Source of the DNA: Porogramme epimiltina | Lineage: Eukaryota; Basidiomycota; Agaricomycetes; Polyporales; Polyporaceae | NCBI GenBank assembly: GCA_900155495.1 | Contig: FTLJ01000725.1 | Coordinates: forward strand, 1 to 35,615 | Direction: 5' to 3' | Length of the DNA stretch: 35,615 bases | Part shown: positions 13,028 to 24,007 of the stretch, one piece after another | Layout of the letters: every line of letters starts with the position of its first letter | Numbering within the stretch: position 1 is the stretch's first letter | Made by a program: the position numbers and the translations under genes | The notes under the pieces: model-generated | Database searches by the model: none | Seen by the model: only the letters and a program-made list of their open reading frames with translations | Told to the model about the DNA's origin: nothing

Positions 13028-13128
13028 CCGACTTCAGCCCGACTTAAAGTCGGGATGTGGGATAATCCGGACTGAAAGTCGGGGGTTTCCCGACTTCCCA
13101 GGCGCACAGTGAGGTATTCCCTGGTCAA
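13028..13128. repeat. imperfect palindromes, cluster 2, with AGGTATTCCCTGGTCAA
   Basis: Contains the perfect palindrome CCCGACTTAAGTCGGG with one extra A in the centre, and AAAGTCGGG-GGTT-TCCCGACTT. These are the same word types as cluster 1 at 11363. The 17-base word AGGTATTCCCTGGTCAA at 13112 repeats 11317 exactly. In cluster 1 this word precedes the palindromes and here it follows them. Confidence 0.6.
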
Positions 13129-13969
13129 GCTCACCCAGCCATACCCGGCACCTTTTAGCAGGTCATGCGTTGCTAGGATAGGGCCCCTTTATCACGCCGG
13201 CTACCAGGATATTCGTTGTGATATTGATAATAAATATATTGGTAATACTGGCTACATTGTAATAGCTACTATAATGATACACTACGGTAGCGGCTCCGTG
13301 CGCCGCCCAGGGGAGACGCACCGTGTTGGGGGTGAGACGGGCTGCCGGAATGGCTGGACGCTTGCGAATGCGGCGTGGGCGACTGTCAAAGCGAGCTGTG
13401 TCGTCTGAATAGATAGCAATTAGCGTTGGCGTGCAGGGAGAAGCGTCGCGCACGCCTGCTGGAGGCTTCTGTCACGTATGCGCCGCGTGCTCCTCCCAGC
13501 GCAGAAGAGGCCGTCGCTGCTTGGGCTCGCAGGGTGGCCCGCGCCGCTTGGTGGTCGATCAATGCGCGCGCGGCGGAGGAAGTTGATGGCGCCATACGAA
13601 CGCGGACGACACTCACCCACGTCATCGCACGTGCGTACGAGAAGATACGCGATGGTCGCACGGAGCGTGCCGTCGGGCTTTCCTGTTTGCAGGAAAGTTT
13701 CTCAGTAAGCGCGAAGGCGGCGAGAGAGAAGCGCGTGAAGGCTCACCATTGTTAGACTTGTGCTCACATCCAGATATCGCGACTGATGGGCCACCGTGAG
13801 CGGACAGAAGCCCCAACGATAGGTTCACGGTTCATCTGCACAATACTACCTCCTCGCGCGCCCCATCGACCCAGTACACCTAATCCCTCCCCAACCGACC
13901 CACGCACAACGGCGACCCTTTCTGAGATGACATGAGAAAGACTTACCGGGTCGGTTGCTCCGCATCTAT
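13129..13969. other. non-coding stretch in the repeat-rich region
   Basis: Contains an A/T-rich patch near 13200-13280. Several open frames in a G/C-rich part (13390-13760) have no recognisable family and look like chance frames. Confidence 0.4.
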
Positions 13970-14170
13970 GCACCAGCAGTGAGGAAGGAGGCCCAGAAAA
14001 TAGTAAAGGCGGCGAACACGTCCCAACCAAGGTGGCACCTAGACAAGTGGCAGTAGAGGCGTAGGGATGTGAGCATAATCGCGGGCACGGGGAGCAGCGT
14101 TGCGAAGACCGGAACACACCTTGATCTCGAAGTGGTAACACAGCTGCCTCCTATAGCGTGAACGGCGCCC
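13970..14170 (-). pseudogene. fragment of a fungal rhodopsin-like integral membrane protein (tentative)
   Basis: The minus strand encodes two hydrophobic stretches joined by RLYCHLSRCHLGWDVFAAF, then TIFWASFLTAG and a stop. The pattern R-L-Y-x-R-x-LGWDD with flanking helices is typical of the first loop of the large fungal rhodopsin-like membrane family (PF20684 type). The usual second Asp is replaced by Val. No convincing remaining exons were found, so this is treated as a fragment. The assignment is from remembered family patterns only. Confidence 0.35.
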
Positions 14171-14618
14171 GTGGTGAAGGTGTGCATGCGGGTGAGTGAG
14201 AAGGGCGCATGGCAAAAAACCTGCGGACTCACCAACCTGAACGTCATACCTTCCGAGTTGCTGCAGGAGAACATGTTCGGGTCGAGGTAGGCAGGCTGTG
14301 TGGGTTCCAGATCTGTAAGCAGATCTTGTCAAATGCCATATCCAGACGTCCAGTCGTGTGATAGAAAGAAAGGGACCTGCTACGTGTCACGATGAGCGCA
14401 AGGAATGGTAGGAGAGAAAGCCGGGCACAGATCTCATTGTTGCGCTGGCGACCTTATTTGGCCGCGGCGCGCCAGTTTAGGGCCGGCTACGCGAGACTTG
14501 TAGAATTGAGAGCGTCCAGCCTCAATCCTCGCTACTCGTAGTTACTGTTATTAGCTCTAATAGATGTCCTTTCCTCGAGTTTCAACACGTCTGAGGGATC
14601 ACACACATAAGTCATCTG

Positions 14619-14735
14619 TCATATAAAAATACTAGATACTAGCACACAAGTAAGTGTTTGCCCGAGTACGCGGCCATGGACGACGAAGTTCTCCAGGCAG
14701 GGGTACATGTGGCCGTGAGCTTCCCATCCCTGGTG
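14619..14735 (+). other. orphan first exon with TATA-like box
   Basis: CATATAAAAATA at about 14619 is followed by ATG at 14676, an open exon of 57-60 bases (start MDDEVLQAGVH) and a good donor GTGAGTAAAA. CCTGG-rich repeat sequence begins directly after the donor, so this may be the start of a gene cut off by insertion. It may also be chance. Confidence 0.25.
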
Positions 14736-14940
14736 AGTAAAAACTACCCTGGTGCACGCATACCTGGCTAATACCGGCACGGTAGAAACCCCCCCTCCGT
14801 GGTAAAAGCCCGACCGACCCCCACCATATCCGGCGCCTTGCCGCCAGGACTATACCTGGCGATGCCAGGCTGGCAACGATTATACCTGGGGGTGCCGGGC
14901 CAGGTGGCGCCCGGTCGGCGCTACCTTACATGACCCTGCT
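14736..14940. repeat. CCTGG-rich repeat, right part
   Basis: Runs of ACCTGG/CCTGG words like those at 11126-11340. It includes CCGGGCCAGGTGGCGCCCGG (14895-14914), inverted relative to 11251-11270. Together the two may mark the ends of one element or two copies of one short element. Confidence 0.5.
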
Positions 14941-15168
14941 CCCGCACTTTTGCTGATGTTGCCCGACCAGTCTATCGATGAAACCTCTGCAGTCGTCCAA
15001 TGCCCACAATTCACATTTCATACACGCTCACAGTCAATAATTACGTCAAGCATCTACGTCTGTGAGAACGTGAGACGGTTCAGATCCGGGACGACAACCT
15101 CGAGGTAGAAGCATGGTATCCGTGCCATCTCCTCAAGGACTGATCCCCGGTCTACTACGTCTAGAGTT

Positions 15169-17578
15169 ATGAAGAGAAGAGAATCCGAGCACTCTGTCGG
15201 TGACGTCTCGTAAGTACACCCCCTATCAATCCTATGGGCTGCTCTGTGTCTAGTTTAGCGGCATTCTTCCGTAGGGACAGGAAACCCCCCGAGGAAGACA
15301 TTAGTGTAATAGTAACTGGCGGCGAGATTTCCACTGCTGCTCCACTGCCACCAGTTTGTGGTGGAGAGGATGGGAGAGTCCCGTTGGTACCCGAGGTGGA
15401 ATTGGCAGTGATCACAGAAGTACTGAGGTGGGTGTGGGCAAATACGGGTGAGTGCCCTAAACTCAATTTGTGTTTTCATCTCGCAGAGCCGCAAGACCTG
15501 CCTCTATATGCCAGTCATGCTGGGAAGGGGTCTTCTTAGAGAATATGGGTCTTTTTAGACAAAGAATTCAGTACCAAGGAAGTGGTATCCCACTATCCGG
15601 AGGATATTCGTACTCAACATCGTGGGAAGAGCTCATCTCTCGGTCTGAGGCGGGCTGTCAGTGGTGTCAACTCATACTTGCAACACGCGAAGATGATGAC
15701 AACTCGAAGCCAGGCATCGCTCTCAAGGTGAATGTTGGGAGCCAGAAATATCTCCCTGGGACTCCGGAAGGAACTCAGGACCTGTCAGTGTTCGTGAACG
15801 ATTCATTGCGTTTCATAGGATATATCTACACTATTGCAGGTGAATCCATATTTTGTTACATTATTGAAGAAGGAAATGTTTATGCTGCTTTATTAGACGA
15901 CTGTTCAAGCGCATACTTTGCTGCAAGAGCCCGTATCCTGGATGTCGGGTCTCAAGAGGCCCTTCTGCGTGCAAAAGCATGCATCGAAGGCTGCGTTCAC
16001 GGACACCGACGTTGTATTCCCCCTCCGATTTCGCCTCCACCCCTCCTTCCCACTCGTCTAGTCGACTGCGCGGACCTCGGCTGCCTGCGATTAGCATCTA
16101 CATCCGGTGCGCGGGGATCTTACCTAGCCCTCAGCTACGTGTGGGGCGAGGCTCAGCCCCATAGTACGACTACATCCAACATCGGCACATACGAGGACCG
16201 CATCGACCCTACCAGTTTCCCCAAGACTATTCGCGACGCTATCTACGTCACGCACGCGCTTGGGATCAGGTATCTCTGGGCTGATACCCTGTGCATCATA
16301 CAAGATTCCGATAAAGACAAGCAGCGCGAGATCGGTCGTATGCGCCACATCTATCGTGACGCATACCTCACCATTATCGCTTCTAGCGCGAAGCGTGTCA
16401 GCGAAGGTTTTCTCCGACCCAGGCTCGCGGCCCCTCCTATGCAACACGATACCTTCTTGCGCGACATCACCCTCCCCTTCATTTGTCCAAACCGTGAAGG
16501 CAGCACAGCTGGAAGTGCCACTGCGCGGATAGGCGAGGTGTTTTTATCCCCCATATGGACGTACCCTGATCCGCCAGATCAACCTGGGGAGCAGTACGAC
16601 CATTCATGGGAGCCTATCAGTACGCGAGGCTGGTGCATGCAAGAGTACCTCATGTCTCCTCGCGCGCTTGTCTTTACTTCACACACGCTCCAGTTCCGCT
16701 GCCAGACGACCACGCAAAACATCGGGAGCGCGTTTCACGACCCGGGGAGCGAGCTGCGTCTACCGGACGTGCTCTTTCATGCGGACGCTCAACCACTCGC
16801 GCGCGGTTCGAAGGAGTGGAAAGACGTTCGCGAGGCGTGGCATACGGTCGTGAGGGACTATACGCAGCGGGCGATTAGTGTTTCTAGCGACAAGCTCCTC
16901 GCGTGCGGCGGAGTTTCTGAGGAATTTTCACGCGTCCTCGACACGGACTATCTTGCGGGTCTCTGGCGCAACACGCTCCTCGCCGATCTACTCTGGAGCA
17001 AGCGTACGGGCGCGCACGTTCCCCGGCCCAACGCGTACCGCGCCCCGTCGTGGTCATGGGCGGCAGTAGACGGGCAAGTTATGACTGGAGCAATAGACAT
17101 CCAGGAGCACGACGGCACGGCGGTAGCGGAGGTAGTTCGGTGTGAGGTGGTATTACAGCACGCCACCCTTCCCTTCGGTCAAATAACGGGCGGGTCACTC
17201 GTTCTTCGAACTCATCTCATACCATGCATATGGAACGTCGAAGTGCCAAACTACCTCCTTAAGATGGGGTCTCTGCAAGAAATACAAGGTCGCATCTCAT
17301 CTTTGGACGATGACGAAGAGGTGGACGTCGAGACGGAGCGCATTGGGATGGGTTACATTGATAGCGAAGACGATGCAGATGTCCACGCGGTGTGGGCTGC
17401 TCCTATACACTGGAGCAACAATATCATCGCAGGGCTCATCGTTGAATCTGTCGGTAATGGCCACTCGACGGGTGAGATGAGGAGATACCGAAGGATCGGG
17501 TTCTTCAACCCTGCAGCTAATGCCGGGGCGTTCAATTGGGTAAGAGAGTTGCCACTAGTGGAGCTCGAACTTGTGTGA
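15169..17578 (+). CDS. HET-domain (heterokaryon incompatibility) protein
   Basis: Exons 15169-15209, 15254-15427 and 15487-17578 give about 768 aa. The last exon alone is an open frame of about 700 aa, so only the start is uncertain (alternatives: ATG 15234 or 15470). The HET domain (PF06985) runs from about residue 283, with YLALSYVWGEAQP, FPKTIRDAI, GIRYLWADTLCIIQD, RMRHIYRDAYLTIIASSA and later RGWCMQEYLMSPRAL. These are the usual conserved blocks. A Cys-containing N-terminal stretch (ICQSCWEGVF, then CQWCQL) is common in basidiomycete HET proteins. Such proteins act in nonself recognition and cell death, but many have unknown roles. No NACHT/NB-ARC or repeat partner domain is present. It lies at the junction between two duplicated gene blocks. 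Confidence 0.9.
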
Positions 17579-17989
17579 GTGTCCTACTATTAAATATGCA
17601 CAATACAGCTATATATAAGAGGATAGTACCAGTACCGTTGCCACCTATCATATTTCAAAGTCTGTCCTTTACACCCATTCAGGCCAAGTCGAGTCGAAGA
17701 CTGGAGGCCTTGAGGGGCTGGGGGCGGCGCTAAATCACCAGTCACATGTCACGTGATACGATTTGGTTAGGAGCTTACGTAATACACATTGAGGTCGGAA
17801 CGTAAAGAGCGATTCTTAGAGAATCGAAATCAGATGTAGCTAAGGGCGAATGATATTATACTCCGTAACTTACGACTCTGAGTTTCACATTGACGAGGGG
17901 GAGCTGGGGGGGGAGCTGGGAAAAGGTGAGGAGGTCAAATAAACCTTGGTCGGCGTTTCGGCGAGTGCTCTCAATCATGACGTCTGCGT
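17579..17989. other. intergenic after the HET gene
   Basis: No gene recognised. A G-rich run lies near 17896-17925 (GGGGAGCTGGGGGGGGAGC). Confidence 0.5.
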
Positions 17990-18350
17990 CTTTTCTGCCA
18001 ACTATCGCCATGTCATCGCATCGGGCCAGTTTGCGAAGATCCCGTTTGTCACGGCGACCAACCTTGACGAAGGTTCGCGTCTCACATCCTTCTTTATTCC
18101 TTGTTGCTCACATGCATTAGTATACCCCTGAGGCGCCTCATCCACGTCCCAGGGCGTCCTGAATACAACTGCAGATGTTGTGGAACCCTTGGACGTTATC
18201 GACCAGCCATTCACAACCACCCCCTCAGCCGCCTTTCAAGGAGATATCGAAGAGGTCCTTGATCTATACCCGGACAATCCCGCTCTGGGATCCCCTTTCG
18301 GGACTGGTAACAACACATTCGGCGCTGGGGCGGAGTACCAGCGCCGCGAC
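17990..18350 (+). pseudogene. carboxylesterase fragment (copy of part of the gene at 5738-7977)
   Basis: From 18017 to 18346 the DNA matches 7024-7353 over nearly every base, including the intron that begins GTTCGCGTCTCACATCCTT. The reading frame IASGQFAKIPFVTATNLDEG, then after the intron NTTADVVEPLDVIDQPFTT and GTGNNTFGAGAEYQR, stays open, and the acid residue of the triad (LDEG) is present. Upstream, VFSANYRH may be a short remnant of the exon encoding ASINYRLG. Nucleophile Ser and catalytic His exons are absent and the frame runs off after EYQRRDGP. It is a truncated, non-functional copy. It converges on 7TM gene C just as the full gene converges on 7TM gene B. Confidence 0.85.
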
Positions 18351-18541
18351 GGCCCCTGTCTCGTGAACCCCCACGCCGTAGTTACCGTTTCGCTCATGCT
18401 TATCATAGGGCTCGGCCCTCAAGAGCAATAAACAAGGATTTCCGATTGGTTCACTACCACACATCCGTCATGAACATTCTGTACTATTGATATCTAATTT
18501 CCGATACTTGTACATCCCCCCCTTACTCTCGACAACTCTGC

Positions 18542-19816
18542 TTATGCATTGTCTCCCGAATTGACTTCGGCAGACCAAGAGATTGTGCTAGAGCCAGGTG
18601 CAAAGACAAAAGTGCTGTGAGAAGCTTTGTTGATCTTATCACCTTCGTCTCCCGCCGCCATCCAGTGGGTGCTGGAGCACCAGAGTGTGGCGAGGAGTGC
18701 TGAAATGATAGCTACATAGACTGTCACAAAAAAGATGTATGTCGCGTTCCAAACGTCGGAGCCACGGAAAGAGAAAACTATGAGCAGGATGTTAAATATG
18801 ACCGGGATTACGAAATTGGAGACAGCAATCCAGAAGAGGGTGCGGATGCGGGAAAAGTAAGAATCTACAATGAGAAGAGGTGTCAGACAGCGGCCGAGTA
18901 GAAAGTAGGAAGCATACTACTTGGTGAGGTCTGTGAAGTGGAAGTGAATACGGCGATGCTAGGACGAGGACTGCGCGCCCAGTAGAGGCGAAGGAGGAAC
19001 AACGTGGAGGTGAATCTAGGCAGCAAAATGCGTTGTCAGACTACAATTCTGCGCTCGCGCTAGATAGAAAACCTCAAAAATATCCACGTACGCAATGTCA
19101 AATGTACCTAGGAACCATTCAACCTTCGCATACGGAAGTTTGTGTACCAAAGTAACTCCATTGAAAGCGTTTGCGGTGTGAGCCAGACCCTCATATAATT
19201 TGATGGTACATATGATCATGTTGACAAGTCGTGCCACCTTTATGAGACATAGAGGGATATAAATCTTCGCGGAACGACCTTTTGACATCCGAGAAGGAGG
19301 ATAGACGGCGAAAACACGAAAGAGGAGGATAGAGTCTGCGATGAATGGCGAATAATACCCCAGGACTTCTGTAGCAGTGGATACAGCTGCCGCTCCCAAG
19401 AACTCCCCCTGGAGGACTGAGAACTACAAGGTGCGATATGGAAGTAAGCATCCGGCATAGGTGAGAAATGTCGTAGTACATACCGCTTGAAATATGGTCA
19501 TGCATCCGACTCCTATACCGAACATGACTGATACGACATTGAGAATGAACACAGGCTTGCGGCGAAGTGAGGGCGTGGAGAAGAAGAACAGCGAAATGAG
19601 AACAGGGATGAGGATACCGGAGCCACATGCAACAATAATAAGGATGATTAACGGCTCTTTGATGGCTGAACGGGGGTCTATATCCTGAGGAGGGATGGGT
19701 GATGAGCCTGAAGACTCGTGCAGGAGTGAGCCCGGAGAGGCCATGGTTTGGACGAAATGAGGGAAGGAGGTACAGTTCGGAGCGAGGGCCTGAGGGTCAC
19801 CCTGAGCGATGGACAC
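18542..19816 (-). CDS. seven-helix membrane protein C
   Basis: Minus-strand exons 19816-19484, 19423-19092, 19015-18921 and 18864-18542 give about 360 aa; starting at the ATG at 19744 (MASPGSLLHE) gives about 336 aa and matches B better. Motifs are LRRKPVFILN, LLFRVFAVYPPSR, KVEWFLGTFDI, SRIRTLFWIA and ALLATLWCSS. Exon 3 is 95 bp as in B, D and E. Seven hydrophobic segments are spread as in A, followed by a hydrophilic tail. GMC2 lies upstream on the same strand, about 750 bp away, and an esterase fragment is convergent downstream. No frame damage is seen. Likely receptor-type membrane protein of unknown ligand. Confidence 0.82.
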
Positions 19817-20567
19817 ATTTTATCCTGTTGCACCTCGCCAATAAAAGAGGCGGATTGCATTCGGAAGTGGTGGCGTTACTGGCAGAAATATATCATACCA
19901 ACGATAGATTGTAATCCCGGAATCACATGTGTCAAGCGATGGTAGTGATTGTACAGGCCGATTCCTCTACCAGACTTCGTATATCCCTGTAGAACCGACA
20001 TGTGACGAAAGGTATTGCATAAACTGCTATGCTATAAATAGGAAGAAGTACTAAGAAAGAGGATCTTATTGCCACAACAGAGACGGGGCCCGCATGTTAT
20101 AATGATGCTAAATTATAAATAGGAGGGTATGTGTGTAAGGAGCCATCAAAGACCCTTTGGTGTCTATGTACCTACGAGCGAGAACAGACGATTGTGTGCC
20201 ATTGAAGATCATGAAAACCAAAAACCCGAGAATGGTTTACGATGTCCTTTTCCAGTCAATCACGTCGGACTTGCAGCTGGCGCGCTATCGTAGACCCTAG
20301 AGAAGGGGACAAGGCGGTGTAAGAAGGCGAAACGAAGCTGTACCAAGAGCGATGCGCAGACAGAGATATAGTACGCATGAACCATAGCTAGTACGCCGAT
20401 TGCGAAAATATACCATATCAACAAGGGTTAACATAATGTGCATCGTAAAAAAGCCAGTGCCATGAAGTCGGATGCAAATATCCTAATGAATGCTCACAGA
20501 TATTGGTTCACTACCTCGTCTTTGGTCCCCTCGCTTATGTTATCACCGCGCGAAACCCTCTGCGACG
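19817..20567. other. intergenic between GMC2 and 7TM gene C
   Basis: Expected to contain the promoter of C and the 3' UTR of the GMC gene. No coding region is recognised. Two very similar A/T boxes on the plus strand, CTATAAATAGG (20032-20042) and TTATAAATAGG (20113-20123), have no obvious gene downstream. Confidence 0.5.
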
Positions 20568-22708
20568 TTACACAGCTTTCAATAAATCAGCGCACTTTTC
20601 CGCTACAGCTACCACGGGTGCCATTGTGTGCGAGCCGATGATCTCAGGAAACACCGACGCGTCGCACACCCGCAGCCCGCGAACGCCATGCACCCGCAGT
20701 TCCGCATCGACAACGCTCGACCGTTCCCCGCGCACTTCATTCCCCATCCGACATGTCGACGTGTAATGGAAGCACGTCCTGAGGTGCGAACGAATGAATG
20801 CGTCCAGGGTCTCGTCGTTCGCACCCTTATCTGGCGGAACCTGTAGGTCCCGAAGGACGGGGTAGCCCTGCTTCCGCACTTCCTCGAACACGCGCAGCGC
20901 AACGCGTATTCCCTTCCGCAGCGGCTCGTAGTCCGCCGCGTCTCCGAGGTACCCGAGGTCGACATCTGGTCGCGCGCGGGGGTTCGCAGTCGCAAGCCGC
21001 ACACTGCCCTCCGAGCGAGGTCGGATGAGGGTAACCTGGAGGGAGAACACCCCGATCTTATCCGTCTCCGCGTCGGCGCAGTTGTTTGCGATATGCATTA
21101 TCTCGATGTCGGGTCTGTTCGCGGGGACGTGCGAGTCGAGTGCGGCGGCTGGCGCGGAGGAGAGCGCGTGCGTGGTGGGGTCGAGGAGGCGCGTGGGGAT
21201 GAAGGTGGAGATGGGGAGGAATGGACAGGCGAGCGCGCCGCCGCCGCCGGTCAGGTAGGTAAATAGTTCGCGGAGGATGTACAGGGGGTTGACCTCGAGG
21301 CGGTGAAGGGAGTCTTCAAGGGGCACTTGTATCGCGACTGGTACAGCCATATGGTCCGCCTGTAGCGCCACGCGTGCCAGATCAGACCCTGTTCATTGAG
21401 ACAGCGCGAAGGATAATAACGCACTAGGTAACTGCCAACAGCGGGCATGTCTTGGACGACAGCAATACCCTTCTCCTCCAGATGTGTCTTGGGACCAAGA
21501 CCACTGTGAGGCAGATACGTCACGCTGCGCAGGGACGGAATAGGCAAGATCACACATACCTCAACATAAGTACGTGGGGTGAGCCAATCGCACCCGCACA
21601 GACGATGACCTCTCGGTGAGCCTTGGCGACATAACGGAAGTCAGCCTTACGCGGGTTCACCGTCTCGAAGTGGACCCCCGTCGCGCGTATGCTTCCGTCG
21701 CCAGTTGAAAGCTCGACACTACAGACGACAGCGTTGGGGCAGATTTTGAGGCGCGCACGGCGCTCTTGTGCGAGTTCTGGGGGAAGGAATGCGAGGAACG
21801 CCGAGTTGCGGTAGAACTTCTCGTCCTGTACGATGTCCATGATGGCGGTATGGGCCGCCGGGATGTCCGGAGAGTTGATGTCGTCAACATGCGGAATGCC
21901 GAGCTTCTGCACAGCACGGTCGACACTGATGAAGAGATGAGTTATACTAAAGTTCCAGTTATAGATAGCTTACTGGTTGATGATCTTGTACGGGGCGTAT
22001 AGGAAGTTGCGATTCTTCCAGATTCCTGCGGAATCCCGCCAGCCGGTCAGCCACCTCTAAGGCGATGACGCCAGCATGCACCAACCATTCGTTCCCCTGT
22101 ACCTTGAAGCGGGATGCGACTGGGTCTTCTCGGACTTGACGAAATATGGCTCTAGGTCTTCGTAGCCCCATCCATCATTCCCCAGCGCTTTCCACTGGTT
22201 GTAGTCAGCGGGGCAGCCTAAGTTCCCAGAGTGCCACGCGGTCAGCGCTCCTGCAGCCGTCTCCGAACACGTCGTCGCTCACCACGCGTGTATAGCGTCC
22301 CGTTGACGCGTGATGTTCCCCCAAGGGCTTCGCCTCGGAAGATTTCAAGGTAACGGTTGTCTGCGTGACGGAGGGGAAGAGACCACCACTTCGTGGAGAG
22401 GGTGGACTTGTCGTAGATGTTCGCCGAGAGAAGCGGAACGCGTGATAGCCAGGTGTCTGCGACGGGCCCTTGCTCAATGACAAGGACAGAAACGTTTGGG
22501 TCCTCAGTGAGTCGCGAGGCTAATACGCAGCCCGCAGTTCCGCCTGTGCATGATCAATGAGCTTTTGTAACACGTGAAGGGAATGCAGCGTCTTCGTACC
22601 TCCGACGATAATATAGTCATACGTGTATGTCTCTGGAGCAACCTGCGCGGATATAGGGAGGGGTGTCCCAACCTCGCGAGGAGTCAGCTCCGGGACTGAG
22701 GGCCACAT
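20568..22708 (-). CDS. GMC oxidoreductase (GMC2), complete
   Basis: Seven exons on the minus strand (22708-22600, 22543-22283, 22217-22086, 22025-21974, 21925-21560, 21503-21425, 21359-20568) give about 596 aa, all in frame. Landmarks in order are YDYIIVGGGTAGCVLASRL (FAD ADP-binding fold, residues 32-50), FRGEALGGTSRVNG (first GMC signature), GSPHVLMLSGLGP (second signature), FHYTSTCRMG and GSHTMAP with the catalytic His pair. No signal peptide is seen at the N-terminus (MWPSVPELTPREVG), so the enzyme is probably intracellular. Exons 1-6 have exactly the same lengths as in GMC3. The start ATG is the homolog of the start of GMC3. Likely an alcohol or choline-like oxidase or dehydrogenase; substrate unknown. 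Confidence 0.95.
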
Positions 22709-24007
22709 TTTAGCCCAGTTATGTCTTTTGTGAGCAGAAGAGGTCGAAGAGCGTCGTGGGAGAAAGTGCCAAAGACCAGGACTGCCCCCTTATAGCCATG
22801 CGAAAACTCTATCCGACAGCCCTCTAAGGCTGTGACCATGCTAACCGAGAATCCAAGAGCGCTTCGCAGACATGTGAAGGCATTACGTTGAGACTGGAGT
22901 GGTGTTTTCAAGGATAAAAGCAGCTACAGTTGTCGGGACAAGCGGAGTCCGCGGTCAACATGAAGTTTGAACAGCGCGAGATCAGTGCCGCTCACTCTCG
23001 GCCGGAAAAGTCCGATCACCGAGACGCTGAAGTAAGCCCACCATTTTAGACGCCTGTTGGGCGGCGCAGCACTGAGGCCGTATAGTTCACTTTATTGCTG
23101 CCTACTATTGCCTCAAGTAAGCCTCTAACGACACATGTCTTACGCTCATACGAGCTTATTACCTCCAATACTCTCCATCCATAGTAAACCTCTTGTTACG
23201 ATATCAGTCCCGCGCTGAAACGCGGAGTTCCATGTGCTCCGAGTCGCACGTCGTCTCGACCCTCGTACCTGCTACTATCCATCGAGATTCGAGAAGTCCC
23301 CCTGCTCGCAACCGTGGTGCGTCCATATGCGTCCGAAGTCAGAAGACCCACCACAGGCAGGACACAACCGTCTCCGGCACTGATGCGGCGCTCCAGAAGG
23401 ACTGCTACGCGTCTCACAGCAGGCGCCACTAAATGCCTCCCGCGCCAGGAAATGTGGCTGCCTGCAGGACGTCTATGAGCAGTTGCGGTACGACACCCCG
23501 TAGGATTGCATGCCCGTGCACCCCGCGTGGTATGAGAACTGCCCTCGTTCTATAACTAGGGGAAGATTACTACTGTACATCGGGTATGGCATCGTTCGCG
23601 TGCGATCTACTTCCGCCAAAGTTACCGCTCAGGGCGGGGAAATTCCGCCACACCGTAATGATACGCCTAGGGAGCTGTCCGGGGATAGGCACCCCGGGAG
23701 TACATTTGAGAGCCCCGCGCGTCTCGCCGGCGTTGATGCTCCGCGCGCGCCCTTCTTCGCCTTGCGGCTGTCTGCGAACTCATGTTCCGGCGATGTTATC
23801 CATATGCACAGGCGCAGTCGCACTGTGACGCTTCTGCATTCCTAGCGCAGGAAGCGCAGCGCCGAGAAGAGTGCCGAAAGAGATGGGAAATATGTCACCC
23901 TAAGACCTTCTTCCGATCCGGAGTGCGGCGCGGCTTCGGTGGCGCAGCTATCCCTGGCATGTTGTCATCTGCGGCGCCTCCCCAGAACAGACATGACCTC
24001 GGGCTTC
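22709..24007. other. intergenic between GMC2 and 7TM gene D
   Basis: About 1.3 kb with no recognised coding sequence. The first 100 bases hold the probable GMC2 promoter. Open frames at 23193-23845 lack family resemblance. Confidence 0.5.
22788..22797 (-). promoter_or_regulatory. TATA-like box of GMC2
   Basis: GGCTATAAGG on the minus strand lies 80-89 bp before the ATG at 22708. Confidence 0.4.
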
